From the NCBI RefSeq assembly GCF_039769985.1, contig NZ_JBDNCH010000004.1, forward strand, positions 434,001 through 498,000: a DNA stretch of 64,000 nt. The letters are read 5' to 3'. The stretch is from Ponticoccus litoralis. GTDB lineage: Bacteria; Pseudomonadota; Alphaproteobacteria; Rhodobacterales; Rhodobacteraceae. Positions 20,943 through 29,754 of this stretch are shown here, piece by piece (the first letter of the stretch is position 1; each line of letters begins with the position of its first letter). The notes below the pieces were generated by a model. The model saw only the letters and a list, made by a program, of their open reading frames with translations, searched no databases and was not told where the DNA came from. Both the position numbers and the translations under genes were made by a program.

Positions 20943-21935
20943 TCACTTGTCCGCGAAGCGCTTGAGGATCTCGAAGTTGGACAGGATGATCTCGGTGGTG
21001 CGCTCGGGTCCAAGCCATTCCGCGCCCATGTCCTGGGCCTTCAGGCTGGCGACGAACTCTTCGTCCTGCATCACGGTCTGATAGGCATCGACCATCTTCT
21101 GGAAGGCCTCGGGGTGGTTTTCCTTGAAGGTGGCATGCGCCGCGAGGCCACGCATGGAGCCGGCAAGGGTGGTCACCGGATCGTGGCCCGAAGCTTGCAG
21201 CGCCTCGTCGAGGGTCGGTGCATCCCAGTCGTCCGAACGCTCGTCCGCGGCATAGGCCAGCGGGCGGACGTATTCGGCAATGGACAGCGTGCCGTCGGCG
21301 GCAAGCACGGTCATGTCGACCTGCCCGCCCGCAACGGCGGTCCGCGCCGCGCCGCCGGATTCGTAGGTCACCACGTTGACGTCGTCCTCCGTCAGGCCGA
21401 AGGCCTCGAGCGCGAGGCTGAGGTTGATCGCACCGGAGGAGTTCGGCACCACCGACACGCTGAGGCTGCCGGGGTTTTCCTTGGCCGCCGCCATGAAATC
21501 GGCCAGCGATTCATAGGGGGTCTCGGCGTTGACCGCGAAGATGTCGAAATCGTTCCACTGGCCGTTGATGAAAGCGAAATCCTCGAGGCTGTAGGTCGCG
21601 TCGAAGTTCAGGACCGCGTTCGACACATAGGGGTGGATCGAGGTCGCAAGGAAGTAGCTGCCGTCATCGGGCATGTTCATGAAATAGGTGTGCCCGACGT
21701 GGCCGCCGCCACCTTCCTGGTTGATGACGGTGATCGGGGTCTCAAGCTCGTCCGACAGGCGCTGCGCGAGGGCGCGTGCGGTGCGGTCGGCAGAGCCGCC
21801 CGGCCCGAGCGCCACGACGAAGGTGATCTGGCGCGGCGGCCAGCTCTCTGCCGCCGACACCGCAAGCGGCGAAACGGCGGTGGTCAGCAGTGCAGCCAGC
21901 GTGGCGGCGGAAAAGGCGCGTTTGGTGAGCTTCAT
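20943..21935 (-). CDS. tctC: Tripartite tricarboxylate transporter substrate-binding protein TctC
   Basis: A 330-residue periplasmic protein. ATG 21935 follows an AGGA site and begins a signal peptide (MKLTKRAFSAATLAALLTTAVSPLAVSAAE). The mature part has the TctC start ITFVVALGPGGSADRTARALAQ and the strand ITVINQEGGGGHVG. It captures a carboxylate for the TctAB permease. A divergent GntR-PrpF-lyase operon suggests a tricarboxylate or unsaturated dicarboxylate ligand. The frame is intact. Confidence 0.85.
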   Translation of the reverse strand: MKLTKRAFSAATLAALLTTAVSPLAVSAAESWPPRQITFVVALGPGGSADRTARALAQRLSDELETPITVINQEGGGGHVGHTYFMNMPDDGSYFLATSIHPYVSNAVLNFDATYSLEDFAFINGQWNDFDIFAVNAETPYESLADFMAAAKENPGSLSVSVVPNSSGAINLSLALEAFGLTEDDVNVVTYESGGAARTAVAGGQVDMTVLAADGTLSIAEYVRPLAYAADERSDDWDAPTLDEALQASGHDPVTTLAGSMRGLAAHATFKENHPEAFQKMVDAYQTVMQDEEFVASLKAQDMGAEWLGPERTTEIILSNFEILKRFADK

Positions 21936-22020
21936 CGAGTCCTCCCCTAATGTCTCATGTTCTGGCGTCATTGTACTACAATAAGGCCGATGGCAAGACT
22001 TACGCCCAGCCAATCCCGAC

Positions 22021-22046
22021 TGTCAAGATGGTAAGAATTCTTGACA
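22021..22046. promoter_or_regulatory. 26-bp inverted repeat in the tctC/gntR divergent promoter
   Basis: Arms TGTCAAGA (22021-22028) and TCTTGACA (22039-22046) are perfect, with a 10-nt centre. TTGACA at 22041-22046 could be the -35 element of the rightward gntR promoter, so binding there would repress. The likely ligand-controlled regulator is the GntR encoded at 22145. Confidence 0.55.
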
Positions 22047-22144
22047 ATCAGACGGGATTGCCGCCTATTTAGCCGCAATATCAGCGTTTAAGGCGAGTCA
22101 TTGCTAACAATTCATGGCAGCGACTGGGCAGAGGGGGCCTTATT

Positions 22145-22835
22145 TTGTCAACAAAACAGGATGAGGCACGAGGCATCGCCGCAGAGCGGATCGCCCGTGC
22201 ACTGCAAGAGGAAATCCTGTCCGGCGCGCTTCTTCCGGGCACCCGTCTGGGCGAGGTCGCCATCGCCGAACGCTTCGACGTCAGCCGTGGCCCGGTCCGC
22301 ACGGCGCTTGGCCATCTGGCCGAATCCGGCACCGTGTCCATCGTACCCAACAGCGGCGCGCGGGTGCGCGAGCTGAGCCGCGACGACGCCCGCGCGCTTT
22401 ACGAGGTGCGCGCCGCACTGGAATCAGAAGCGGCGCGGCTGGCCGCGAACCATGCCGAGGCCGGGACAAGAGAGGCGCTCGACCGCCTGCTGGGGCACCA
22501 TGCGGGCGAGATCTCGGCCCATCCGCAGGGTGCCTACCTGCAACCCCCCGGCGACCGCGATTTCCACATGGTCATCGCCCGCATGGCCGGGAACCCGATC
22601 ATCCTGCGCTACCTTACCCGCGAACTGTACCCCCAGCTGTCGCTGCTGCGCGTCAAGCATCGCAACGTCACCGGGCGCGGTCAGGCGGCGCTGTCGGAAC
22701 ATCACCGCATCGCCGAGGCCATCGCCGCCGGTGACGGCGAGGTCGCCGCGCTGCTGATGCGCCGCCACATCCTTGCCAGCTGGAACGCCACTGGAGGCGC
22801 AGCTGACCACGACCCCGGAGGAGCCCGCCCCGTGA
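22145..22835 (+). CDS. GntR-family (FCD) transcriptional regulator, frame interrupted
   Basis: Corrected length is 229 residues. The N-terminal winged helix-turn-helix is at about residues 10-75 (GTRLGEVAIAERFDVSRGP, RTALGHLAESG), followed by an all-helical FCD effector domain with EVRAALESEAARLAA and the metal-ligand histidines in FHMVIARMAG. The frame breaks at CACTGG (22789-22794); reading CATGG gives NAMEAQLTTTPEEPAP and a TGA overlapping the PrpF GTG start. Without that correction it appears fused to PrpF. The start is a TTG after a G-rich site. It probably controls both divergent operons. Confidence 0.75.
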
Positions 22836-23986
22836 CCCAACTCGCCATCCCCGCCGTCTTCATGCGCGGCGGCACCTCGAAGGCACTTGTGCTGCATCGC
22901 CGCGACCTGCCTGCGGACGAAACCCGCTGGCCCGCGCTGTTCGCGGCCATGCTCGGCTCGCCCGATCCCAACCTGCGCCAGCTCGACGGCATGGGCGGCG
23001 GCATCTCGTCGCTGTCCAAGATCTGCATCATCGGCCCCGCGACGCGGCCCGACGCCGACATCGACTACACCTTCGCGCAGGTGGGCGTGGTCGATGACAG
23101 CGTGGATTTCTCCGGCAATTGCGGCAACATGAGCTCGGCCATGGGGCCCTTTGCCTATGACGAGGGGCTGGTCGGCGGCCCCCGCGACGGCGAGACGGTC
23201 GTGCGCATCCACAACACCAATTCCGGCAAGGTCATCGCCGCGCGCTTCGCGGTATCGGGCGGGCGCGCCGAGGTCAGCGGCGATCTGCACATCCCCGGCG
23301 TCCATGGCAGCGGCGCGCCGGTGGCGCTGGATTTCCTCGACCCCACGGACACCAACGGCAGGGGCGCCCTGCCCAGTGGGCAGCGGGTCGACCGGCTGAC
23401 GCTGGCGGATGGCACCGAGGTCGCGGTGACGATGATCGACGCCGCCGTCCCCTCGGTCTTCGTGGCGGCCCCGGATGTCTCGGGCGACACCGGCGCCCAC
23501 CCCGCCGCCATCGACGCCGACAGGGCGCTGATGGCGCGGCTGGAAGAGATCCGCCAGCAGGCCTCCGTCGCCATGGGCCTGACCGACAGCCTCGATGCCG
23601 CGAAGGCGCGCATCGCCACGCCCAAGGTCGCCATGGTCGCGCCGCCCGCCGCCTATGACGATCTGTCGGGCAACCGCCATGCGCCCGAAGGCCACGACCT
23701 GCAGATCCGCATGATCTCTGCCGGGCAGGCCCACCGCGCGGTGCCCGTCACCGGCGCGCTTGCGCTGGCCTGCGCCGCCGCCGTCGACGGTTCGGTCGTG
23801 CAGCGCCAGATCGCGCCGGGCGGCGATCCGCAGACCCTGCGCATCGGCACGCCGTCGGGTATCGTCTCGGTCGGTGCCACCCGCGATCCGCAGACCGGCA
23901 CGATCACCGCCGCGCGCATTCTGCGCACCCAGCGGCGGCTGATGGATGGCCGCGTCTACGTACCCCTTTCCAAGACAACAGAATAA
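22832..23986 (+). CDS. prpF: PrpF-family isomerase (aconitate/oxalomesaconate tautomerase type)
   Basis: A 384-residue protein of the PrpF/DUF453 family. Its start VFMRGGTSKALVLHRRDLP carries the substrate-binding RGGTSK motif, and DFSGNCGNMSSAMGPFA is the second family hallmark. Such enzymes move a double bond in unsaturated tricarboxylates, for example methylaconitate, cis/trans-aconitate or 4-oxalomesaconate. GTG 22832 follows GGAGG and overlaps the regulator's stop. Next to TctABC it suggests that the imported acid is isomerised first. Confidence 0.8.
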   Translation: MTQLAIPAVFMRGGTSKALVLHRRDLPADETRWPALFAAMLGSPDPNLRQLDGMGGGISSLSKICIIGPATRPDADIDYTFAQVGVVDDSVDFSGNCGNMSSAMGPFAYDEGLVGGPRDGETVVRIHNTNSGKVIAARFAVSGGRAEVSGDLHIPGVHGSGAPVALDFLDPTDTNGRGALPSGQRVDRLTLADGTEVAVTMIDAAVPSVFVAAPDVSGDTGAHPAAIDADRALMARLEEIRQQASVAMGLTDSLDAAKARIATPKVAMVAPPAAYDDLSGNRHAPEGHDLQIRMISAGQAHRAVPVTGALALACAAAVDGSVVQRQIAPGGDPQTLRIGTPSGIVSVGATRDPQTGTITAARILRTQRRLMDGRVYVPLSKTTE

Positions 23987-23998
23987 GCGAGCAACCCC

Positions 23999-24871
23999 AT
24001 GCTGAATCACGAAGTGAACAAACGGTTCAAGGATCGCATTGCCTCGGGCGGTGCCCTGATGCTGCCCGGCGCGGCCAATGCGCTTGCGGCGCGGGTGATC
24101 GAGGATCTGGGTTTCGAGGCGGTGTACCTCTCGGGTGCGGGCCTGACCAATACCTTCCTCGGGATGCCTGACCTTGCCTTCGTCTCGCTTCCCGAGATCG
24201 CGCAACACACCGCCGCCATCCGCGACGCGACCGAGCTGCCCATCGTGGTGGATGCGGACAACGGTTTCGGCAACGGGCTGAACGTGCGCCACACCGTGCG
24301 CACGCTGGAACGGGCAGGCGCCTCGGCGATCCAGCTCGAGGACCAGAAGACCCCCAAGCGCTGCGGACATTTCTCGGGCAAGGACGTGGTGCCGCTGGCC
24401 GAGGCGCGCGCGCGCATCAAGGCGGCGGTGGATTCCCGGCAGGACGAGAACACGCTGATCGTGGCTCGCACCGACGCGGCGGCCACCGATGGCATGACCG
24501 AGGCGCTCGACCGCGCGGCGGCCTTCATCGAGGACGGTGCCGACATCACCTTCGTCGAGGCACCCCAGACCGTGGACGACCTGCGCGCCATCCCCAAGGC
24601 GCTGCCGGGCACGCCGCAGCTGGTGAACTTGGTGGTCGGGGGCAAGACGCCGATCCTGTCGGTGGACGAATTCACCGAGATGGGCTTTTCGCTGGTCCTT
24701 TATGCCAATGTCGCGCTGCAGTCGGCGCTTTACGGCATGCAGACCGCGCTGACCCAGCTGCGCGACCAGGGCCGGATGGACGAAGACGGCCCTCTTGCGG
24801 GTTTCCTCGAACGCCAGCGGGTGGTGCGCAAGGATCTCTTCGACGATCTCGACAAGCGCTACGCCTACTGA
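23999..24871 (+). CDS. Isocitrate-lyase superfamily enzyme (methylisocitrate lyase/oxaloacetate decarboxylase type)
   Basis: A 290-residue TIM-barrel protein of the ICL/PEP mutase superfamily. It shows the metal-binding segment VVDADNGFGNG, and the catalytic loop with KRCGHFSGK, which carries the KRCGH cysteine typical of C-C lyases in this group. It begins 12 bp after prpF. Together they could isomerise an unsaturated tricarboxylate and later cleave a hydroxy-tricarboxylate to succinate- or pyruvate-level products. Distinguishing lyase from decarboxylase needs comparison with characterised enzymes. Confidence 0.75.
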   Translation: MLNHEVNKRFKDRIASGGALMLPGAANALAARVIEDLGFEAVYLSGAGLTNTFLGMPDLAFVSLPEIAQHTAAIRDATELPIVVDADNGFGNGLNVRHTVRTLERAGASAIQLEDQKTPKRCGHFSGKDVVPLAEARARIKAAVDSRQDENTLIVARTDAAATDGMTEALDRAAAFIEDGADITFVEAPQTVDDLRAIPKALPGTPQLVNLVVGGKTPILSVDEFTEMGFSLVLYANVALQSALYGMQTALTQLRDQGRMDEDGPLAGFLERQRVVRKDLFDDLDKRYAY

Positions 24872-24878
24872 GACCCCG

Positions 24879-24905
24879 CCCACCCGCCGGTCAACGACGG
24901 GTGGG
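24879..24905 (+). terminator. GC-rich hairpin after the prpF-lyase operon
   Basis: Arms CCCACCCG (24879-24886) and CGGGTGGG (24898-24905) with an 11-nt loop, 8 bp after the lyase stop. There is no run of T after it, so termination strength is uncertain. The remaining 200 bp to nnrS shows nothing else. Confidence 0.5.
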
Positions 24906-25108
24906 GCCCCATTCAAGGCGCTGCGCAGGCCCTGCTGCATGCGCCACAGACATCCCGCAAGCGGGCCTTCCCATCCGTTCCGCGGATCGGGGCGGCCCCG
25001 CGTCCGGCGTCAATCGCGGGATTGCCGCTGGCAGAGCCCCCTGCGGCGACAGGGGACCGGCGAAGTGACCCCGGCCTGTGCGACAGGGCCAAGTCCGTCC
25101 GGGACAGG

Positions 25109-26307
25109 TCATTGCGGAGCGCGGGAAACCGCTTTCTGCGCGCGTTTCGGGTGCAGAAGCCAGGGCCCCAGCCGCCAGGTCACGATGGCAAAGGCCGCGG
25201 TCCAGGCACCGGCTGCAAGATCGATACCATCCAGGGCGCCGATCGCGACCCGCCCCGCCACGACCCTCAGCACCATGGCGATCAGCACAAGCGCAAATGC
25301 GACGACCAGAGCGCGTCCGGCGATCAGGGCGCGGCCCGTGTGCCCCATGGTCGCCCGCATCATCACGGCCACGGTCATCGCCGTCACGGCCCCGATGCCC
25401 AGCACATGCGCCCCTACATTCGGCGCGATCAGCCCCAGCGCCGCTGCCGACACCGCCGCCAATCCCAAGGGCACCATCAGGTAGGCAAGATGCAGCATCA
25501 ACAGCAGCGGCGAGGGCCAGGTTGCATGGCCGCGCCAGCGCAATAGCCGGACCATATGCAGGATGGCGGCCAGGCCTGCCGAGACCGCCACGGTCATGCC
25601 CGAAGGGGCCGCAACCCAGCTGACCAAGGCGACGGCGCCGACAACAAGGCCAAGCGCATCGAACCGGTTGAACGCGGTTGGCAGGGATTTGGCACCGCGC
25701 TGCACCAGCCAGTTTCTGCTGAAGCTCGGCACGATACGCCCGCCGATCAGCATGATCAGGAAGATCAAGAGCGCCATGCCGAAACGCCGCCCATGGACGG
25801 CGTCACCCGACAGCATCGCTTCGACGTGGAAAACGACATTGGCAAGCCAAAGCAGAGAAACAGGCACCAGCACCTTGAGATTGCGCCAGTTCCTGCCAGC
25901 CACAACCTCGCGCGCGATCATCGCGGCCACGGCCAGCAGAAAGACCTGATCCACAAGCAGGACCGCCACTGGCCCGAGGCCCATTCCCCCGGCCACCGAC
26001 AATCGGCCCGCCAGCCAGAGCGCCAGAAGGACGGCCAGCGGCCAGCCTTGCGTGGGCAGACGGTACCGGTCCAGTTCGGGACCGCCGTGAAGAGAAACCC
26101 CGCGACCACGGCTGCGCCATAGCCGAAAATCATCTCGTGGGCATGCCAGTCGGTCGGCGCGAATGGCCCGCCCAGCACGACGCCGCCGCGCCAGACCGAC
26201 CACCACAGCGGCAGTACCAGCAACGCAAACAGGGTTGCGGCCAGGAAGAAGGGTCTGAAGCCGTAGGACAGCAGGGCCGGTCCGTCAAAAGCTGCACGCG
26301 AAGACAT
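25109..26307 (-). CDS. nnrS: NnrS-family haem-copper membrane protein, frame interrupted
   Basis: Corrected length is 398 residues with about twelve hydrophobic segments. The family start LLSYGFRPFFLAATLFALL and the signature DWHAHEMIFGYGAAVVAGFLFTAVPNW are present, split in the record at GGTACC (26062-26067); reading GGCC gives NWTGRLPTQGWPL, the expected NnrS sequence. NnrS protects cells from nitric oxide stress and accompanies nitrite and NO reductase genes. It lies downstream of pseudoazurin on the same strand. Confidence 0.85.
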
Positions 26308-26327
26308 GGGTCAACTCCTTCAGGAAA

Positions 26328-26357
26328 GTTCGGGCGACCCTCGCGTGTCGCCCGAAC
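26328..26357 (-). terminator. Perfect 11-bp hairpin between pseudoazurin and nnrS
   Basis: Arms GTTCGGGCGAC (26328-26338) and GTCGCCCGAAC (26347-26357), loop of 8 nt. On the minus strand the stem is followed by TTTCC, so it can act as a partial terminator of the pseudoazurin transcript ahead of nnrS. Confidence 0.6.
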
Positions 26358-26382
26358 AGGTCGTTTGACGCGGGACGATGCG

Positions 26383-26811
26383 TCATTCGACCTGTGTCAG
26401 AAGCTCCGCCATGCGGGCTTTGGCCTTTCCCTTCTGCTTGACCTCTGCCGCACGATCGAGGTTCACCGCGTCGCCGACCTGGATCACCGCGACCATGCCC
26501 ATGGCGTAATGCGGTGTGCACTTGATGCCATAGACACCCTGCGCATCCACGGTCAGCTCGAACGCGTCATTGAACTTGGTCTTGAAGCCCTCGACGCCGT
26601 CGGGAAGCATGCCGTCGATGCTTTCGACGTTGTGGCCCTTGTCGGTGGGCAGGAAGTGGATCACGTCGCCCGGCGCGGCCTTCACGAAAGCCGGCTCGAA
26701 GACCATCACACCCGCCTCGCCCCTGTTCAGCATCTTGACCTCGAAGGTCTCGGCACTGGCCGCGGTGGCGATCACGGCAAAGGCGGCAGTCATCATCAGG
26801 GATTTGAACAT
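26383..26811 (-). CDS. Pseudoazurin (type 1 blue copper protein)
   Basis: A 142-residue periplasmic protein: signal peptide of about 20 residues (MFKSLMMTAAFAVIATAASA), then a cupredoxin domain. Copper ligands are visible: histidine in DKGHNVESI, and the C-terminal C-x4-H-x4-M cluster in KCTPHYAMGM. It donates electrons to copper nitrite reductase, whose gene is at 35784-36905. It diverges from nnrR, with an FNR/NnrR-type box between them. Confidence 0.88.
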   Translation of the reverse strand: MFKSLMMTAAFAVIATAASAETFEVKMLNRGEAGVMVFEPAFVKAAPGDVIHFLPTDKGHNVESIDGMLPDGVEGFKTKFNDAFELTVDAQGVYGIKCTPHYAMGMVAVIQVGDAVNLDRAAEVKQKGKAKARMAELLTQVE

Positions 26812-26881
26812 CGGAACATCCTTTCTGCGTTTCCGTCTGTTTCGCTTGCCCGTGATTTGCCGTAGAAGGTCGATCCGAACG

Positions 26882-26895
26882 TTGCCCTTGCACAA
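26882..26895. promoter_or_regulatory. NnrR/FNR-type box in pseudoazurin-nnrR promoter
   Basis: TTGCCCTTGCACAA fits the TTG-N8-CAA pattern of the FNR/Dnr/NnrR family. It differs at two positions from the box before norC (TTGCGTTTGCACAA). It is 18 bp from the nnrR start and about 70 bp upstream of pseudoazurin, suiting activation of pseudoazurin and repression or autocontrol of nnrR. Confidence 0.65.
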
Positions 26896-26912
26896 ACTCC
26901 GGAAACAAAACC

Positions 26913-27603
26913 GTGCCGAAGCTCGACGAAAGCCTGTTGACCGGCCTGCCGCCCTTTTGCCTGCTGCAGCGGGCGCAGATCCGCGAGATCCTCGATCAGG
27001 CGGTGTCACGCCGCTTCGATGAAGGCACGGCGATCTTCCGCGAAGGGCATGACGCCGAGCGCTTCTACCTTCTGCTCGACGGCTACCTGCGGGTGGTCCG
27101 CTCGACCCCGGGGGGCGATCAGATCATCGTGCTGCACATTTCCCCGGGGCAGTTGTTCGGCATCGCCCCTGCCCTGCAGCGCGACACCTATCCCGCGACG
27201 GCCATCGCCGCTGCCGAGGCGATTACACTGTCATGGCCCGTGCGGCTTTGGGACGACTTCACCACGCGCTATCCCGGGTTCGCCACCGAAAGCTACAAGA
27301 CGCTTGGTCAGCGCCTTGGCCAGATTCACGACACGCTGACGGAAATGGCGACGCAGGCGGTGGAGAAACGCGTCGCCTCTGCACTGCTGCGGATGGTTCA
27401 CCAAAGCGGGCGCAAGTCCGACAAGGGGGTCGAAATCGCCTTTCCGGTCACGCGGCAGAATATCTCGGACATGACGGGGACGACATTGCACACCGTCAGC
27501 CGGCTGCTGTCGGCCTGGCAAAAGGCGGGCATCGTCGAGATCGACCCGCAAGCATATCGTGGTCACCGACCCCCATGCCCTGGTGCTGCTGAGCGAGGCC
27601 TGA
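26913..27603 (+). CDS. nnrR: Crp/FNR-family nitric oxide regulator NnrR, frame interrupted
   Basis: Corrected length is 229 residues. The cyclic-nucleotide-type sensor domain has RRFDEGTAIFREGHDAERFYLLLDG; the C-terminal winged HTH has VTRQNISDMTGTTLHTVSRLLSAW. It lacks the N-terminal cysteine cluster of FNR, in line with NO-sensing NnrR/Dnr proteins. One extra C at 27545-27547 shifts the tail; removal gives EIDRKHIVVTDPHALVLLSEA and stop 27603. The start is GTG at 26913. It should activate nor, nir and pseudoazurin genes through the TTG-N8-CAA boxes. Confidence 0.82.
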
Positions 27604-27606
27604 CCC

Positions 27607-27816
27607 CTAGGACTTCAGCCGGGCCTGCACTTCCGCGCGAAACGCGTCTTCGTCCAGATCGTATTCCAGGCAAGCATCCGTAATGGCGTGAAACGGCGCG
27701 ATCAGGCAGCCGGGGCACAGCATGCGCCTGTCCATGAAAGCGCCTGCCATCTCCGGCCAGGCGGCGAACAGTTCGGCCAGCGGCAGGTCCGGGTCGTCGA
27801 AGTCAGGCTGTGGCAT
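27607..27816 (-). CDS. Small DUF1858-like protein
   Basis: A 69-residue cytosolic protein with DLPLAELFAAWPEMAGAFMDRRMLCPGC, the DUF1858 pattern: a Leu-rich helix followed by a CPGC motif, then a short acidic helix. Such proteins occur next to denitrification and hybrid-cluster genes and are thought to carry a redox-active or metal-binding cysteine pair. ATG 27816 begins the recognisable domain. The gene is divergent from norC and shares the promoter region with the 27866 box. Confidence 0.7.
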   Translation of the reverse strand: MPQPDFDDPDLPLAELFAAWPEMAGAFMDRRMLCPGCLIAPFHAITDACLEYDLDEDAFRAEVQARLKS

Positions 27817-27865
27817 GGGCGGTCCTTTCAAAGGCACATGGTGCCCGCCCCTTTCGTCGGCTTCT

Positions 27866-27879
27866 TTGCGTTTGCACAA
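27866..27879. promoter_or_regulatory. NnrR/FNR-type box upstream of norC
   Basis: TTGCGTTTGCACAA fits TTG-N8-CAA and the TTGYG-N4-CRCAA form reported for Rhodobacter NnrR sites. Its centre is about 70 bp before the norC start, suitable for class II activation, and about 55 bp before the divergent small DUF1858-like gene. Confidence 0.7.
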
Positions 27880-27941
27880 CAAGCGGCCCGGCGAGCCCGG
27901 CTAGACAGCGGTTGTCCAAAACAATTCGACAGGACCGCGAC

Positions 27942-28394
27942 ATGTCTGAATTCCTAACAAAATCGCGGGCGAGGAACGTGTTTTACGGGGGATCCATATT
28001 CTTCGTCGTCGTGTTCGTCGCCCTGACGGCGCAAAGCCACCGGCACATCGTCGACACCGCGACCGCCGGGATGCCCCTGACCGAAGAGGTCGTGCTCGGC
28101 AAACATGTGTGGGAGCGCAACTCCTGCATCAATTGCCACACGCTGCACGGCGAAGGCGCCTATTTCGCCCCCGAGGTCGGCAACGTGATGACCCGATGGG
28201 GCGTCGCCGACGACCCCGAAGGCGCCTACGAGATGCTGGACGGCTGGATGGCCGCGCAGCCCTCCGGGATCGAGGGCCGCCGCCAGATGCCCCATTTCGA
28301 GATCACCGAAGAGGAGATGCGCGGACTCGCTGAATTCCTCCGCTGGGCCGATCAGACCGACACCCAGAACTGGCCGCCGAACGACGCGGGCTGA
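27942..28394 (+). CDS. norC: Nitric oxide reductase cytochrome c subunit NorC
   Basis: A 150-residue protein: N-terminal membrane anchor at about 14-32 (VFYGGSIFFVVVFVALTA), then a periplasmic c-type cytochrome domain with haem site CINCH and an axial methionine probably in RRQMPHFEI. It passes electrons to NorB. It starts the norCBQD operon, 13 bp ahead of norB. The frame is intact. Confidence 0.92.
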   Translation: MSEFLTKSRARNVFYGGSIFFVVVFVALTAQSHRHIVDTATAGMPLTEEVVLGKHVWERNSCINCHTLHGEGAYFAPEVGNVMTRWGVADDPEGAYEMLDGWMAAQPSGIEGRRQMPHFEITEEEMRGLAEFLRWADQTDTQNWPPNDAG

Positions 28395-28407
28395 GGGAGA
28401 CAGAACC

Positions 28408-29751
28408 ATGAAATACCAATCTCAGAAAGTGGCTTACGCCTACTTCCTCGCGGCGATGGCGCTGTTCGGCATTCAGGTGCTGGGCGGGTTGCTGCTGGGC
28501 TGGATCTATGTCTCGCCCAACACGCTGTCCGAGGTTCTGCCCTTCAACATCGTGCGCATGATCCACACCAACGCGCTGATCGTCTGGCTGCTGCTGGGCT
28601 TCTTCGGGGCGGCCTACTACCTTGTCCCCGAGGAAAGCGAGCGCGAGATCTTCTCGGTCAGGCTTGCCTATATCCAGCTCGCCATCCTCGTGGTCGGCAC
28701 GCTGGGCGCGGTGGGCTCTTACCTTGTCGGCATCCATGGCGGGCGCGAATTCCTCGAACAGCCGTTGTGGGTCAAGGTCGGTATCCTCGTCGCGGCGGTC
28801 ATCTTCCTTGTGAACGTCTCGCTGACTTTCCTTGCCGGGCGCAAGACGGCGATCACCAACATATTGCTCATGGGACTGTGGCTCTTGTGCCTGCTGTGGG
28901 TCTTCGCCTTCATCAACCCCGACAACCTGAGCCTCGACAAGATGTACTGGTGGATGGTCGTGCACCTCTGGGTCGAAGCGACCTGGGAACTGGTCATGGC
29001 CGCAATTCTCGGCTTCCTGATGCTGAAGCTGACCGGCGTGGACCGCGAGGTCATCGAGAAGTGGCTCTATGTCATCGTAGCCACCGCGCTGTTTTCCGGC
29101 ATCCTCGGCACCGGGCACCATTTCTACTGGATCGGCGCGCCGGGCTACTGGCAGTGGATCGGCTCGATCTTCTCGACCTTCGAGGTGATCCCCTTCTTTG
29201 CCATGATGTCCTTTGCCTTCGTCATGGTCTGGAAGGGCCGCAAGAACCACCCCAACAAGGCCGCGCTGCTGTGGTCTCTGGGGTCCTCCACCGTCGCCTT
29301 CTTCGGGGCCGGCGTCTGGGGCTTCCTGCATACGCTGCACGGGGTGAACTTCTACACCCACGGCACGCAGATCACCGCCGCGCACGGGCACCTTGCCTTC
29401 TACGGCGCCTATGTGGCTCTGAACCTTGCGATGTTCACCTATGCGATGCCGATGCTGCGGGGCCGCGATCCCTATAACCAGGTGCTGAACATGGCGAGCT
29501 TCTGGCTGATGACCGGCGGCATGGCCTTCATGACCTTCACCCTGACCTTCGCCGGCACGATCCAGACGCACATGCAGCGCATCGTGGGCGATTACTACAT
29601 GGACGTGCAAGACCAGCTGGGCCTGTTCTACCTGATGCGCTTCGGGTCCGGCGTCGCCGTGGTGCTGGGTGCCCTGCTGTTCATCTACTCGATGCTCGTG
29701 GTGCGCCGCGAGGTGGTGAAACCCGGCCCCGTGGCCGTCCCGGGAGAGTGA
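28408..29751 (+). CDS. norB: Nitric oxide reductase catalytic subunit NorB
   Basis: A 447-residue, twelve-helix member of the haem-copper oxidase superfamily. Conserved histidines appear in MIHTNALIVWLLLG, VVHLWVEATWEL, TGHHFYWIGAPGYW and the C-terminal AAHGHLAFYGAY segment, supplying haem b, b3 and non-haem iron ligands. It reduces two NO to N2O in the cytoplasmic membrane. The gene has an AGGGAGA site before it and an intact frame. Confidence 0.93.
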   Translation: MKYQSQKVAYAYFLAAMALFGIQVLGGLLLGWIYVSPNTLSEVLPFNIVRMIHTNALIVWLLLGFFGAAYYLVPEESEREIFSVRLAYIQLAILVVGTLGAVGSYLVGIHGGREFLEQPLWVKVGILVAAVIFLVNVSLTFLAGRKTAITNILLMGLWLLCLLWVFAFINPDNLSLDKMYWWMVVHLWVEATWELVMAAILGFLMLKLTGVDREVIEKWLYVIVATALFSGILGTGHHFYWIGAPGYWQWIGSIFSTFEVIPFFAMMSFAFVMVWKGRKNHPNKAALLWSLGSSTVAFFGAGVWGFLHTLHGVNFYTHGTQITAAHGHLAFYGAYVALNLAMFTYAMPMLRGRDPYNQVLNMASFWLMTGGMAFMTFTLTFAGTIQTHMQRIVGDYYMDVQDQLGLFYLMRFGSGVAVVLGALLFIYSMLVVRREVVKPGPVAVPGE

Positions 29752-29754
29752 ACC

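Noticed and set aside
22145..23986. Apparent GntR-PrpF fusion protein of 613 residues
   Set aside because: The PrpF start has its own GGAGG-GTG, and restoring CATGG at 22789 gives the regulator a stop overlapping it; the fusion is a frame artefact.
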